From Polyodon spathula (lineage: Eukaryota > Chordata > Actinopteri > Acipenseriformes > Polyodontidae), in assembly GCF_017654505.1 (NCBI RefSeq), contig NC_054538.1, positions 23,588,283 through 23,652,282 of the forward strand: DNA of 64,000 nucleotides, read 5' to 3'. Every line of letters starts with the position of its first letter. Positions within the stretch are counted from its first letter, which is position 1. The position numbers and the translations under genes were made by a program. Positions 12,062 through 22,349 of the stretch are shown here, piece by piece. The notes below the pieces were generated by a model, which did not search any database, was not told where the DNA came from, and was given only the letters and a program-made list of their open reading frames with translations.

Positions 12062-13300
12062 ATTTGCTATTTTTTTTTTCTTCCTCTACGATTTTGCCAT
12101 TTGTATCTCTTAAACATTTAATCTCCTCTTTGAATGTTCTCTTGCTGTTGTAATATTGGAAAAACATTTTGGAATTGGTTTTAGCTCCCTTAGCAATGTT
12201 CATTTCTATTTCTCTCTTGGCCTTTCTAACTTCCTTTTTGACTTGCATTTGCAGTTCTGTGTACTCTTTCTGTGTACTTTCTTTTTGGTCCTTTTTTAAT
12301 GCTCTGTAAAGTGCCTTTTTTCGCTGAATATTTTTTTTAATTGATCTATTAAACCATTTTGGCAATTTAGTTTTACATTTAGATTTGTCTACTTTAGGGA
12401 TATAATTGTTTTGCGCCTCTAGTACTACATTTTTGAAGAACAACCATCCTTCTTCTGTGGGTGTTTTCTCTATTTTACTCCAATCTACTTCTGTTAGTCT
12501 CTGTTTCATGCCTTCATAGTTTGCTTTTCTAAAATTGTAAACCTTAGCTTTAGTCTTTACTTTTGGGGATTTAAAAAACACTTCAAATGAGACCATGTTG
12601 TGGTCTGAGTTTGCCAGTGGTTCTCTGACCTCTGTTTTAGTTATTCTATCTTCGTTATTTGAAAATACTAAATCAAGGCATGCCTCCCCTCTAGTGGGTG
12701 CCTTCACAAATTGTGTTAGGAAGCAGTCATTTGTCATTTCCACCATTTCTATTTCATCCTTCGCGCTACCCACCGGGTTTTCCCATTTTATTTGGGGGAA
12801 GTTGAAATCCCCCATTAGTATGGCTTCTCCTTTGCTACACACATTTCTAATGTCATTGTATAACAGATTATTTTGCTCACCGTCTGAATCTGGCGGTCTA
12901 TAGCATGCTCCTATTATTATGCCTTTTGAATTTTTGTCTGTTATTCTGACCCATATTGATTCGGTTTTATTTTCTTTGTCCAGGTTTAACACCTGGGCTT
13001 CAAGACTGTTTCTTATGTATAGCGCTACCCCTCCTCCTCTTCTGTCCTGCCTGTCTTTCCTATACAGTGTATACCCACAAATATTATATTCGTCCCCATC
13101 ACTCTCAGATAACCACGTTTCTGTAACACCTATCACATCATAGTTACCTGTTAGTGCAGTAGCTTCAAGTTCTAGAATTTTGTTTCTGATACTTCTAGCA
13201 TTTAGATAAATACATTTAATGGTTGTCTTACCTGAGTTGTTGTTCTTGTTTTGATGCGGTCTCCCTTCTGTTTTTTTGTTGATTTCTCCCCCCTTCCTTT
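12051..13300 (-). CDS. CR1-like ORF2, apurinic-type endonuclease part
   Basis: An exonuclease-endonuclease-phosphatase fold domain that nicks target DNA for reverse transcription. The first in-frame Met is at 13136, giving 361 codons. The frame is open upstream of it through IYLNARSIRNK, a standard N-terminal motif of the domain, and past the ORF1 stop, so the true start is before 13136. Catalytic motifs counted from that Met are VTETWL (4-9), GACYRPP (76-82), MGDFN (108-112) and NSDHN (176-180). The C-terminal part is lysine-rich. The frame ends after an A-run at 12071-12080, where a one-base shift separates it from the reverse transcriptase. Confidence 0.9.
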
Positions 13301-14248
13301 CTAGTTTAAATGCTTCCGAACCTGCTCGAGGATCTTTTCTCCAAGTAGACTAGTTCCCTTGTTATTTAAATGCAGTCCATCCCGTCTATACAGATAGTCC
13401 TCGTTGTAGAAAGTGGTCCAATGATCAAGATAGGTGAAGCCTTCCCGTGTGCACCACGTCTTCAACCATTGGTTTTGATTTATTATTTCCAGCTGTCCAT
13501 ATGGTCCTTTGCAAGGTGCCGGTAGTATACCAGAAAATACCACAGTTTTGGTTTTCTCTTTTAATTTCCTTCCTAGCTCTCTGAATTTGTTTTGCAGGGA
13601 TTTTGGTCTGTCTCTTCCAATGTTGTTTGTACCGATGTGGACGACTACTACCGGGTCGTCTCCTGTTCGTTCTAGGAGCCTGTCCACGTTCTCAGTGATG
13701 TGCTTGACCGAGGCTCCCGGAAGGCAGCACACTGTTGTAGTAAGGGGGTCCAAACTGCGAACTGAACTTGCTGTGTTTCTCAATATGGAGTCCCCAACAA
13801 TCATGACCTCCCTTCTTTTTACTGTCTTGTCACCACTGTCAATAGGGTCCTGGATGTTGTTCCTTTCATTCTCTTGTTGTTGGTTCTGCTCATCACAATT
13901 CTGAAGTGACTCAAATCTGTTGGTTGTTTTGATTTCTGGTGGTTGTGTTTGACGAAGTTTCTTTTTTTCCCTGCTTCTGCCTACCTGAACCCAGCTGTTC
14001 TGACCTTCTATCTCCCTGGTGGCTTTCAGTCTGTTAGGGGTGATGCAGACTTCCATGAATTGTGGGTGTGCCAGTTCCTCAAGATCTTGTTGCTGTCTCA
14101 CTTCTTCCAGCTCCATTTCTAGCATGCTTACTAGTTTATGCAAATCCTGGATCGCGCGGCACTTTACGCACACTTGGTTTAGCTCCGCTGGGTTTTCTCG
14201 GATTTCCCACATCAAGCAGGTGTCACAGATTACTGGCTTGAAGACCAT
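13301..14248 (-). CDS. CR1-like ORF1 protein with SGNH esterase domain (315 aa)
   Basis: An RNA-binding/chaperone-type ORF1 of the CR1 clade. N-terminal CxxC pairs at residues 8/11 and 27/30 suggest a zinc-binding knuckle, followed by a leucine-rich likely coiled coil (about 33-60). A basic patch (RSREKKKLRQ, 91-100) leads to the SGNH hydrolase domain with GDSIL (152-156), HIGTNN (204-209) and DGLHLNNKG (290-298). That gives the Ser, Asn, Asp and His of the esterase active site. Esterase domains in CR1 ORF1 are established. The frame is complete from Met to stop, which supports a recently active element. Confidence 0.88.
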   Translation of the reverse strand: MVFKPVICDTCLMWEIRENPAELNQVCVKCRAIQDLHKLVSMLEMELEEVRQQQDLEELAHPQFMEVCITPNRLKATREIEGQNSWVQVGRSREKKKLRQTQPPEIKTTNRFESLQNCDEQNQQQENERNNIQDPIDSGDKTVKRREVMIVGDSILRNTASSVRSLDPLTTTVCCLPGASVKHITENVDRLLERTGDDPVVVVHIGTNNIGRDRPKSLQNKFRELGRKLKEKTKTVVFSGILPAPCKGPYGQLEIINQNQWLKTWCTREGFTYLDHWTTFYNEDYLYRRDGLHLNNKGTSLLGEKILEQVRKHLN

Positions 14249-14310
14249 GTTGAGGGTTTTTTTTTTTTTTGAAGTTTAGTTTCTTCTGCAGCCGTCAACC
14301 TGCTTTCAAA

Positions 14311-14918
14311 CTGCTTCGAAACTGCTCTGTACTTTTCCACGCCTGTACTTCTCCCACTCGCTGTCGCTGGGAAGACTGCCTCGTTTAACTGCGTTGTTCT
14401 GCTGTGCTGTCGGCTCCTCCCCTCGCCCGTGTCTCAAAACGGCGCTGAATTTGAATCAGCTGCTCCGAGTTTCAGCTTGTTTGTTATCAGAAAAACACAC
14501 GCGGCTGTGTTTCCCCAATGTCCTCTGTTTTCTGATTAAAGCAATTCAAGATGCAATTTCTCCTTTCTGCTTCGAAACTGCTCTGTACTTTTCCACGCTG
14601 TACTTCTCGCTGTCGCTTCCACTCGCTGTCGCTGGGAAGACTGCCTCGTTTAACTGCGTTGTTCTGCTGTGCTGTCGGCTCCTCCCCTCGCCCGTGTCTC
14701 AAAACGGCGCTGAATTTGAATCAGCTGCTCCGAGTTTCAGCTTGTTTGTTATCAGAAAAACACACGCGGCTGTGTTTCCCCAATGTCCTCTGTTTTCTGA
14801 TTAAAGCAATTCAAGATGCAATTTCTCCTTTCTGCTTCGAAACTGCTCTGTACTTTTCCACGCTGTACTTCTCCCACTCGCTGTCGCTTCCACTCGCTGT
14901 CGCTGGGAAGACTGCCTA
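14311..14918 (-). repeat. Tandem 5' monomers (about 256-265 bp, 2.3 copies) of the CR1-like LINE
   Basis: The word CTGCTTCGAAACTGCTCTGT recurs at 14311, 14567 and 14832, giving spacings of 256 and 265 bases. Between them the sequence is almost identical: the GC-rich CTCGCTGTCGCTGGGAAGAC block, the CTCCTCCCCTCGCCC block and the CACACGCGGCTGTGTTTCCC block. The 9-base difference is extra CTCGCTGTCGCTTCCA-type material. The array ends at 14918. Its place just upstream of ORF1 parallels promoter monomers of some L1 elements, so a promoter role is likely but inferred. Open frames on either strand here are by-products of the repeat. Confidence 0.85.
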
Positions 14919-15013
14919 GGATAGGATTAAACGTTACCTTCAACAACACCCCTGGAATAAAAATACTGATATCTCTAAAGATTCTGAATTCAATCAGACA
15001 AACAAACACCTAA
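14919..15013 (+). pseudogene. Crypton-like recombinase, second fragment
   Basis: Directly after the LINE the text reads GLNVTFNNTPGIKI and then, one frame over, DISKDSEFNQTNKHLK. This continues the fragment that stops at INIR before the LINE: family members run IR-x-GLNRHL, then DI-KD-EF-x-x-N. It is cut again at 15013 by the TIR element. A single frame shift lies around 14970. Confidence 0.55.
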
Positions 15014-16194
15014 AGCCGGGTTTACACTGTACGATTTTTGCAATCGGGAGACGCAGCGCCACTCGCACTTACCGATTTGAACTACGATTTCTCACGGTAG
15101 ATCGGGGATTGCAAGCTACAAACACTACATGAGATATCTTGTCGCGGACTGCACCTATTTTCATTGCAGGATCGTAGACATCATTCGGGAGAATCGTGGA
15201 CTCAAGCAAGGAGGCGATCACTGCTGTCTGTGCATTTTTTGCACAGAAAAAAAAATAAGAAAACGCGGAGAAGATCCATTTGGACGCGCAATTGGCTTAA
15301 TAGACGTGGCCAGTATGGACTGATGATGCAACTCGAGTCGAGATGCATCCAAAATAATAAAATCCAATCTGTTCAAAAAGCGCAACACTCGCTCGTGGTA
15401 CAAAATATTTATTAGATTAAAAGATTGGCAAGGAAGACTGGCCGTCAAGCGAGCTTCATCAGAATATCAAATTCTAATGAATAATTTGAAGACTTTTAAA
15501 CTAATAAATATTTTGTACTACGAGCGAGTGTTGCGCCTTTGTACAGACTAGATTACAAGTTTAATAGTAGGCTACTACAAGTTTGTTATAGGTTTAAATA
15601 TGCAACAACTTAATCTACATTCTCTCTATTTCTCACACACAGAGACGCGCACCTCTCCTTGTATTTTGAATAAATTAGCAATACAAGCATACAGTAGCGG
15701 TTTGAAAGGAATATAGAATACGACTGACTGCAGAAATTGGTTGCCAGGAGAGCACACAATACCACACACTGTATCTACTCCGGCGTTAACAAATTATACC
15801 AATTATTTACTTACCAAATACCTTCAGTGAGCGATCATGATAAGAAATGTCGCTTATGTGAAAGAGGGGCACAACCTTTTGCTTCGTCGCTATTGTTACT
15901 AGCTTGTCCTATTGGCTGCTGGCATCATTCATCAAGAAATCGGCCCGTAGCCCCTTCACACACTTCACGAATTGCTTTGTCGGGAACTAAAGTTTTCTGA
16001 CATGTTAGAAATTTGTCAGGACGTCGTAAGTGTGTCTGGAGATTGAATAAGCTATTAACAGGGCATTGTAGACCCTCTCACACTTATCGACTATTTTGTC
16101 CCCGACAACCTCAGTTTGTCCAAGATTAAGAAATTAGTTGCCGACTCCTCAGCTTGTCTGCGATCAGGAAAAATCGTGCAGTGTAAACCCGGCA
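15014..16194. mobile_element. Non-autonomous DNA transposon with 25-bp terminal inverted repeats (1.18 kb)
   Basis: The left end GCCGGGTTTACACTGTACG and the right end read backwards, GCCGGGTTTACACTGCACG, match with one difference and continue into a shared GATTTTT. TAA flanks both sides (15011-15013 and 16195-16197), a likely 3-base target duplication of the kind made by PIF/Harbinger elements. No transposase frame is present; the interior is partly GC-rich near the ends and holds its own inverted repeat. It interrupts the Crypton-like gene, whose sequence resumes just after it. Superfamily is provisional. Confidence 0.8.
15378..15540. repeat. Long inverted repeat (hairpin) inside the TIR element
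   Basis: The arm at 15378-15422 (GCGCAACACTCGCTCGTGGT, then ACAAAATATTTATTAG) is matched in reverse by 15493-15540, with a loop of about 70 bases. Roughly 40 of 45 bases pair. It may be a foldback insertion nested in the transposon, or a structural part of it. Confidence 0.8.
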
Positions 16195-16197
16195 TAA

Positions 16198-16455
16198 ATC
16201 TACATGTTGTGGTTTAAATTATGTAAATCATAAAAAGCCGATTTCAAGAACAGATCTCAAGAAATATACTAGCTTCGTCTATAAAGTATGGGTCGAGATA
16301 CAGTTTTTCTTTTGTAGAAGAAGAAACAAAAACAGCTCTAATCGCTGTAAAAATAACTTTGTTTTACTTACCGATGACACTGGCCGTGAATCATCAGTAT
16401 TACAGACCAGAAATCACCAAGGTGGTCTTAAAGACAGTCTCAATATCACTGATAT
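16198..16455 (+). pseudogene. Crypton-like recombinase, third fragment
   Basis: After the TIR element the sequence reads KKPISRTDLKKYTSF (about 16234-16280), then LTDDTGRE and NHQGGLKDS (about 16365-16435). In this recombinase family a KPPI-x-x-x-DL-K-Y block and a DDTGRE-x-x-NHQGG block follow the core-binding part in this order. Frame changes separate them. It ends at a CA microsatellite. The catalytic C-terminus of this copy was not found. Confidence 0.5.
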
Positions 16456-16456
16456 A

Positions 16457-16493
<37 letters not shown>

Positions 16494-16500
16494 ACACACA
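16457..16500. repeat. (CA)n microsatellite
   Basis: About 20 CA units with a single GA interruption near the 3' end. Confidence 0.93.
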
Positions 16501-16716
16501 GATGTAATCACAGCCAAATTTCAAAAATTGTTCTGTAAAAAGCTTTACGCTGTATGTTTCTAAACTTTATTTAAACTTTATCCAGAACAGCCAAGGCTTT
16601 TTCAAATTACACGAGGGAAAAAAAAAAAAAAATCGGATGAGATCTGGTGGGAAGCATCCCCTCAGTGAAGGTTTTATTGCCAGTTTGATTTAAAAAAAAA
16701 ATCTCCGTAGAAGCTG

Positions 16717-16717
16717 C

Positions 16718-16755
<38 letters not shown>

Positions 16756-16766
16756 TAATAATAATA
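16717..16766. repeat. (AAT)n microsatellite
   Basis: About 16 ATA/AAT units with one slip at 16750. Confidence 0.93.
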
Positions 16767-16769
16767 TCT

Positions 16770-17012
16770 TTTTAAAATAGCTGCCTTTCATAGTGGACCA
16801 CAATCACAAAGCGCTTTACAGAGGTAGGCTGTGAACTGTTATATGCAGTCACTTACAATACACCATTGATTTAACATTTCGTCCACAAGGTGCACAAGGA
16901 TGTTAAGTGATTGCGGGTCACACAGTGAGTGTCAGTGATAGAGGTGTAATTTGAACCAGTGACCTTTTGGTTACAAGCCCTGGACTTTAAACACTGGACC
17001 ACACTACCTCCT
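16770..17012 (-). repeat. MIR/L2-tail-like short interspersed repeat
   Basis: Contains AAAGCGCTTTACAGAGGTAG, GTTAAGTGATTGCGGGTCAC, ACACAGTGAGTGTCAGTG, TTTGAACCAGTGACC and ACCACACTACCTCC. The words GTTAAGTGACTTGCCCAAGG, GTCACACAG and ATTTGAACC mark MIR and L2-related 3' ends in vertebrates. The AAT microsatellite sits at its end, as often with such tails. Orientation is uncertain. Confidence 0.6.
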
Positions 17013-19440
17013 ATGTCCAAATCTTAATCCATAGCGCTCCCTGCTGGTTTTTTTTTTTTTTTTTTTTTTGTTTATTTTTTTTTAAAGCTTTTTTTTCTGT
17101 TTTTTTCTCTGCCACCTGTTGGTAGAACTAATGAAGTGCAGCTGATTCAAAGCTGGTCAGAAAAAAAAAAAAAACAGTATTGCTAGCTTGTGGTATTTTT
17201 GCATTGCTACACTGTGTCTGACTCCAATCCTGGGTTTTGTTAAAGCCAGGCCTATCATTTACTTAATTAAACACCTGGTTGGAACAAGATAAGGCAGAAG
17301 TAAGTATGACTATTTTAAAAATAGGTTAATAAACACTGCCTTTGCTGTGTTTAACCAATTCGGTCACTGGATGTATGCGAAGGAAGAAATGGAGATGATC
17401 AGGCATAATGTTGTGTCTCTGGAGATTATGGAATAGCATGTTGTAGTTCATATAAATAATTCATTTTTCCTCAACTCCTCCACTCCATGAAAGCACTGAG
17501 AATGGCAGCAGACTGATGGAACATAACTGCTAGAATGCTCCTAATGCATATAACTGACTGGTTTACTTCTACATAACAAATACACTTACAGTAGTTAAAA
17601 CTGCCCTCGGGGACTGTTGCTTGGTGTTCATTTTACTGTTTTACTTTTTTTTTTGAAGAACAAATTACTGTGTGTGTTTACCCAGAGAACACAATAATTG
17701 TGCATATTGAAATGCAAATGGCTGGTGGCCTAAGTTAGAGTTGACATTTACAGACTTAGTTTGGCATTTCCTCTTTATATTACTTTTGTACTGCTTGATA
17801 AATGAGCTATACAGTTAAACATGGTGTCAGCCACTTTACCAACACTGAAAATCTCAAGTTTTCGATCTCAAGATCGAAAACCTGTCCAGTCAAACCTTAG
17901 TTTGAGATTTATGCAGAAATATGTATGTTAATTTTTAAATATTAAAAGTATGTTGTTTCAGTTGCAGAAATCTATTAACAGTTATATTTGATTATTCATA
18001 ATCAGTTTGTTGATGAGATCAAGTACATATTGATTAGATCCTGAACATTTGCAGGTCTTTTGTAAAAGTCAACTTAAATCAGTGGAGTGCACTAAAAGTT
18101 GCCATGACAGAGCTTTAATAACTTTATCGAACGGAAAAAGTAAAATCTTTCCTTACATTTTGCATTAGTAATAATGTATAGACAAGCTAAATATCATCTG
18201 GTATTTTTGAATTTACACACAGGCAGACCTAAAAGAATGCATGATGACACATGCATTCTTCAAAAGCATAATGTTAAAGATTTATATAACCCTAGCTACA
18301 TTTCAACCAGGAATGTGGAAACAACTTTCATCAGCTCATATCCATAAACAAGGCTACAAGAAAATTGTAAGAAACTGCTGACTGTGAGATTGTAGTGTGA
18401 TATCTCACACATTGTATTCTTGTCATGTCACCTTAATTAGGAGTCTGAGAGCCTATAACTGTGAGATCCCAATGATTATGTTTACAATGACTTTTGACCC
18501 ACAAAATAGAATTTTGATGTCACTGTAACCTGTGCTACTTTAATATACTATTTAATGATGGTCCTTAACTTAGAGAATTCAGCAACATTTTTTTTTTTGT
18601 TTTATATTATTGTATATAGTCAAGAAACCAGCCAGGGAAACTATGCATCCATATCAGAAGGAAGTATAACAGTGGATACTGGCATATGTCCCTTGGTTTT
18701 TTTCCCATTAAACTACCCCCCTTTTAACAGAATGTACATTCTCCTCTCAGTCAGAAGGCTGCAGACAGCTTTCTGAACCTGAACTAATTGAGACAAGAGA
18801 GCCATGAGAAAATTATTTTAAATGGCGAGCCGTAAAGAGTGTAGAGGAGGAGTGTACACTACTTGAGTTACCATGGCTCCAAGAAGGAGATCAAATATGA
18901 TGATATCATGTAGGTATATTTACCCTTCACAAGGAAGGGTATTCCATATGAGAAATTGCAAGAAAAGTCAATGTTGTGCATAATGGAGCGCAGACCACAA
19001 TCAACAGATACAGACAAACTGGTAGCTATGTAGCTATTTCTGTGACCAAGGCAGAAAAAGGAAGACAACTAAAAGTGAAGACTGGTTGTTTGAAAGTCCA
19101 AGGCCAATTTTTTCCTAATCAGCACTCAACTTGCTTCTGATTTCAATTCCACATTGTAAGAGGGTGTGTGGTTTAGTCACTGAAAACACAGGAGTCTGTG
19201 CTTACTATCTGGTACCAAAATCAGTTAATATAAGCACCTGTCTCAAAGTGGTGTTATAGCCGACTGCTTGGCGTCTTAGTGCAAATATCTGAAAGCTGCT
19301 GTACAGTAAATCAGATGCTTCTATGAGCAGGTCAGTTTATTTTTATTAAGCAAGGTAATGCCATTTACTAGGCATGTATTGGAGATGTGGTTATTTTTTC
19401 TGATTACTTTTGCTGCATTCTATCAGTACATTGGTTGAAT

Positions 19441-19512
19441 TAAAGTATAACGGCCTAATGGCGGTCCACTATGAAAGGCGCTATATACAGTAAAGATTGA
19501 TTGATAGTTAGT
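19441..19512 (+). repeat. L2-clade LINE 3' tail fragment
   Basis: GGTCCACTATGAAAGGCGCT, then ATATACAGTAAAGATTGATTGAT. A short AAAGGCGCTATATA followed by ATTGATTG repeats is typical of fish L2-type 3' ends. A similar CATAGTGGACC word occurs near 16787 in the other direction. Confidence 0.5.
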
Positions 19513-20695
19513 AGAGTCACATGTAAAATATCGTAACAGGCTGTCAGAATAATAATATAATAAACCAGCATATTAAACACGAATATTGCATCTGTTTTTG
19601 GGGGGACTGGTGGCAGGCCTGCTAATTAGTACAAGATGTTATATTTTTATAACTAGATTAAAAAAATGCGCTAAATAGATTCCGTTTGCAATAAAACGAA
19701 GTAGTATTATAATGCATTATTAAAATGTAGAGCAATGAACAGTAATGGTAAGTGTATAAAATTTGCCATTCAAATTATCACCCATGATTAGTGTTCCACA
19801 TTTTGGTTTTTTATCTTAACACATTTTTCCAGGGATTTTCATTTTACCAATATTAAAATAGGGATAAAATCGGCAAAAATGTGTTTTTAATTGAAACATT
19901 GGTAAAAATCGGGAAATCAAATTCTTGCTGATGTGATGGATAGTACTGTTGCACAAAGTACCACACCACTCTGCAATAAACAGGGGCTGTCGAGCAAAGC
20001 ACAGAGCTCTGACAAACTCATTAACAGTCATGCTGTGCTCTCTTTTATTAAAGCGTGTGTAAAAGCCGCAGAAATTGATTTCTTGTCTCTGTTCACTTTC
20101 TTGTTTTAGTTTAATGTGTTGCTTACTTACTTCAGTATGTTCTTTTATTCTGTTCACCTAAACATGTACCTCAGTGCAGCAGTATTTGTAATGCAATGCA
20201 TCCTCTGCCTCATCTGGCCCACTTCCGCTATTTGCCTTTGTATACTTTGAAACAGAAGTTTTCTTTTGAATATTCATAAATTGATTTACATTTTCTCCTC
20301 GTTCCTCATCCACTCAAAATATGACATTGTAATGTATTTCAGTTTAATTTTTGATCAAGCTAGTTAATGCCCAGCACTTGTCACAATAAACCAGAAATGC
20401 AGAACACTACCCATGATCAACACTATTATGTTTTATTGATAAACACATTTCATCAGAAAGGAGCTTGATAGGCCCAAGAAAAGTCATAAACGGATGCAGT
20501 TTACTAAGAGAGAATAATCAAAGCTTGTTGACACTCTATTGCCTTATAAACTATATGCTCCATGTTCACTGTGTTAATGAAATGTGTTCTAACAGGATCA
20601 TATTCCTCAACCAAAAGTACAATATCATGAACTCTGACAAAAGTAACATCGCTGTTGCCACTAGCACTGTACAGTTTGTAACATTAATACCGTGG

Positions 20696-20930
20696 ATTTA
20701 AATTCAACACTTTTTACAATATATCCGACCATTTTGTTGGCCTTTGTTTTATAGCTTCCCCACATTATCTAGATGAAAACATTTCTGAGACAACATAATC
20801 TCCTAGATCTTTTTCATAGATTTATTCTTCAATTTCAGTTTCTTCCATATAGTATTTATAATGGACATTTATATTGTCTGCGTACCTTACATTTTTCTAT
20901 ATTAATTTGTCACGTGTCTGCCCAGAGTAT
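20696..20930 (-). pseudogene. Old fragment of the CR1-like LINE reverse transcriptase
   Basis: The segment from TTAAATTCAACACTTTTTAC to CACGTGTCTGCCCAG follows 10940-11180 of the young LINE base for base, with many substitutions and small deletions (for example TAGCTTCCCCACATT and AGATCTTTTTCATAGATT are shared). It covers the part after the FADD box. Several stops and shifts. It is an older copy of the same family. Confidence 0.8.
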
Positions 20931-22349
20931 GTGTCACTCAGAGTCTGCTGTACTGATGGTCCCTCCTCCTTCCCCACTGGATTGATTCTTTATCTCTAGA
21001 CTTTAGATTGACAGTCGTCACTGCCCTATTGAGCCAGAAGCTGATTTAATTGATTTTTTTTCTTTTTTTTTCTTCTTTGAATAATGGTAAAAGCAAAATT
21101 ACTCTTACTCAAAAAATTGTCATCTTTTTACGCATTGGTTCTCATACTCTAATGTTTATGATGGTGAGTGTCTGTTTTCAAATGTTTTATTTATTTCAAG
21201 TTTATTGAAAATCAAAGAAGACTGAGTAGCCAGTCAGTTATTTCCTGACAATAAATGTTGTCCCATTACAAAAATGTTTTGATTGTTAGGTGTGATTTCC
21301 TGAAATATTTCTACCAATAGCGTTGCCATGTTTTCCAAACTAAGAAGAACCAACCAGCACATGAAACCAGCCTGGTTTTAGGTTGAAAACAAGCTTTATT
21401 CACAACTTTGCTTCAAAGTACCATTCCAAAAGCAATTAAATTTCTCTGTATAAAATAGATTTCCTACCACTATTTTCATACAAATATTTAAGATAACCTG
21501 TTATTCAAACTCATATTAGGAGTGCTAATAATGATTTATAATTATGACTTCTAATTTTCAGTTTTAACTGAATAACCCAATGAAACACCCCTCAATACAA
21601 AAATAAATAAATAAAATGAAATCGGTGTATATCGCTGGAAACGGTTAATCAATTCATGTTGACTTCACCCCTTTCCCAGTGCAGTTAGTAATGCAATGTC
21701 CCTTATTGACCAGTATCTATCATTGATTTGTTCTTAATACTTTAAACCCATCCCAACTACTGAGTTGCAGCAAATCCCTACATTTCAATTGGAGACTCCA
21801 TAGTCAGGGAGAATTGTGAGATTTAAAAAAAAAAAATACAATTAGATACAGAGAAATGCTCTTGCTCACAGAATTTAAAGCTATATTACGGTTAGAAAGG
21901 GATGATTTAAACCAGAATTACAAATTGTGACGACATTTAAAAAAAAAAAATGCCTAGACACACAAAAATCCCAGAAGAATATACCCATGACCATAAGGAT
22001 TATGTTGTGGAAGACAGCAAAGACGAGTTACTGTGCATGTTGTGCCAGGAAAAAAAACACTCAAGAATTTGGGCAAGTAACCTAAAACAATAATCTCATA
22101 CAGTATATAAAACGCAACAGCCCCGAAAAAATTATGATTTCAGGATATCTACATAAAACTCGACAATAGCTAAAAATAAAAAAAAATAAAAAATTGAATT
22201 AATAAACACAGAATAACAGACTCCCTATTTATAATTTGCCATTATCATAATGGATAGTCATATGATCAGGGCACTTGGCGCAACCCTAGTGAATGAGAGG
22301 ATTTATTTTATGCTGGTACATAGTTTAGAAGTTAAAAGGTATGTTATGA

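Larger units (their letters stand above)
10384..14922 (-). mobile_element. Nearly full-length CR1-clade LINE with tandem 5' monomers
   Basis: Read on the minus strand, the order is tandem 5' monomers (14918-14311), ORF1 (14248-13301), ORF2 endonuclease and reverse transcriptase (about 13300-10457), then a 3' end with two CTTATGTT-type 8-base repeats (10387-10405) in place of poly(A). An SGNH-esterase ORF1 and a short 8-mer tail are marks of the CR1 clade. ORF1 is intact and ORF2 has one visible frameshift, so the copy is fairly young. It sits inside a Crypton-like gene, which dates it as later than that insertion. A clear target-site duplication was not found. The 3' segment looks like a repeat I recall from sturgeon and paddlefish genomes. 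Confidence 0.85.

Noticed and set aside
12595..14279. Plus-strand frames opposite the LINE (12595-12903, 12919-13143, 13509-13904, 14019-14279)
   Set aside because: Shadows of the minus-strand ORF1 and ORF2, which have clear catalytic motifs.
14394..15009. Several 65-136 codon frames on both strands in the 14.4-15.0 kb region
   Set aside because: They repeat each other because they lie in the tandem monomers of the LINE; no family match and no fixed start.
21949..22130. Possible BED-type zinc finger (ELLCMLCQEKKHSRIW) starting at an ATG
   Set aside because: Only one CxxC pair and a weak, broken His part; no hAT transposase follows. Too little to call.
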